Assembly (NCBI GenBank): GCA_016715995.1
Contig: JADJXF010000011.1
Location: forward strand, 124,001-188,000
Direction: 5' to 3'
Origin: Flavobacteriales bacterium
Lineage (GTDB): Bacteria; Bacteroidota; Bacteroidia; Flavobacteriales_F; PHOS-HE28
Length of the DNA: 64,000 nucleotides
The position numbers were made by a program, and so were the translations under genes. Position 1 is the stretch's first letter; every line of letters starts with the position of its first letter. Below, piece by piece: positions 63,674-64,000 of the stretch. A model generated the notes under the pieces. That model saw nothing but the letters and a program-made list of their open reading frames with translations. It made no database searches and was not told the DNA's origin.

Positions 63674-64000
63674 GCCCCCGCAACCTCTTGACCGCGCTTC
63701 TCGTCGCCTCGGCTGCAATCGCTTTGGCGCAACCGCCTAGCCCCCCTCCGCACATCTCGCCTGAGAAATTGAAGGAATTGCGGGCACAGAAAGCCGCCTA
63801 CCTCACAAGCAAGATTTCCCTCTCGGTGGAAGAAGCCCAGCAGTTCTGGCCCGTCTATAACAAGTTCGATGAGGAAACCGATGCCATGCGCCGTGAATTG
63901 GGCGATATGGACCGCGACCTCCGCAAGAAGGGCGATCTGACGGACGCGGATGCCACTGCCCTCATGGAGAAGGAGGTATCCAATCGGCAGAAGGAAGTGG
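63670..64000 (+). CDS. exported Spy/CpxP-like helical protein, partial at window end
   Basis: The first 110 residues of a protein that continues past the window. It has a signal peptide (LLTALLVASAAIALAQ, about residues 6-21), a Pro-rich link and then charged helices with SLSVEEAQQFWPVYNKFDEE, a pattern seen in periplasmic chaperone-like or metal-sensor proteins of the Spy/CpxP type. The ATG overlaps the TGA of the candidate anti-sigma gene (ATGA), so the two are coupled. The family call is tentative. Confidence 0.6.
   Translation, partial: MSPRNLLTALLVASAAIALAQPPSPPPHISPEKLKELRAQKAAYLTSKISLSVEEAQQFWPVYNKFDEETDAMRRELGDMDRDLRKKGDLTDADATALMEKEVSNRQKEV

Noticed and set aside
1..64000. CRISPR arrays, transposases, rRNA and riboswitches
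   Set aside because: I looked for regularly spaced repeats, IS-like inverted ends with transposase motifs, rRNA stretches and known riboswitch cores before biosynthetic genes, and saw none.

Overview
The window reads as a chromosomal segment of a GC-rich member of the Bacteroidota, most likely a Flavobacteriales-type bacterium known from a draft, metagenome or long-read assembly. Supporting evidence: three secreted proteins end in type A T9SS (type IX secretion) sorting domains; TamA is replaced by a lipoprotein TamL-like barrel behind TamB; DUF4468, YwqK-repeat and DUF2330 proteins are present; S16 carries a long Ala/Glu tail; and an exact TANNTTYG -7 promoter element recurs just upstream of many start codons. 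The content is mostly core and housekeeping. No CRISPR array, transposase, phage block or rRNA is visible. There is one tRNA (Asp).

Layout. 1-10.5 kb: end of an ABC permease with its HlyD adaptor, a GbsR regulator with a methyltransferase, and the large tamB-tamL outer-membrane assembly pair. 10.5-17.6 kb: a membrane SGNH hydrolase, tRNA-Asp with a duplicated 3' end that looks like a relict attachment site, a DUF58 protein, thioredoxin and dnaE. 17.7-18.8 kb: an AT-richer stand-alone TIR-domain gene followed by a run of hairpins; this is the only clear accessory or defence-like island. 18.8-26 kb: cupin, AraC regulator, NTF2-like, OsmC, Rieske oxygenase, amino-acid permease and prolyl oligopeptidase. 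26-31.5 kb: sensor kinases, two response regulators, an NYN ribonuclease fused to a cold-shock-like fold, and an RnfD/NqrB-like membrane protein. 31.5-40 kb: DUF2330, a KefB-type antiporter, a gamma-carbonic-anhydrase-like protein, a phosphate uptake pair (DUF47-PiT) with a candidate Pho box, a GlmU-like protein and ornithine aminotransferase.

40-50 kb is a secretome block: serine hydrolase, GT87 enzyme, YwqK lipoprotein, matrixin-like protease, M1 aminopeptidase, a T9SS-sorted secreted protein and a GH20 hexosaminidase. 50-59 kb: rpsP, SUI1 factor, a YdeI-like gene, an outer-membrane beta-barrel, a DegT aminotransferase, dipeptide epimerase, SRPBCC and LPP20-like proteins, a YugP-type protease and ychF. 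59-64 kb: a transketolase split into two genes with a von Willebrand factor A gene between them, then an ECF sigma factor followed by two overlapping envelope genes that run off the window.

At least eight single-base frame breaks affect seven genes (tamB, DUF58, the permease, the oligopeptidase, kefB, the YdeI-like gene and the DegT aminotransferase). Several sit in short G or C runs, and in each case restoring one base rebuilds a family-like sequence. This density in otherwise intact core genes points to residual sequencing or assembly indels rather than true decay, so gene calls at these sites should be read as restored models.
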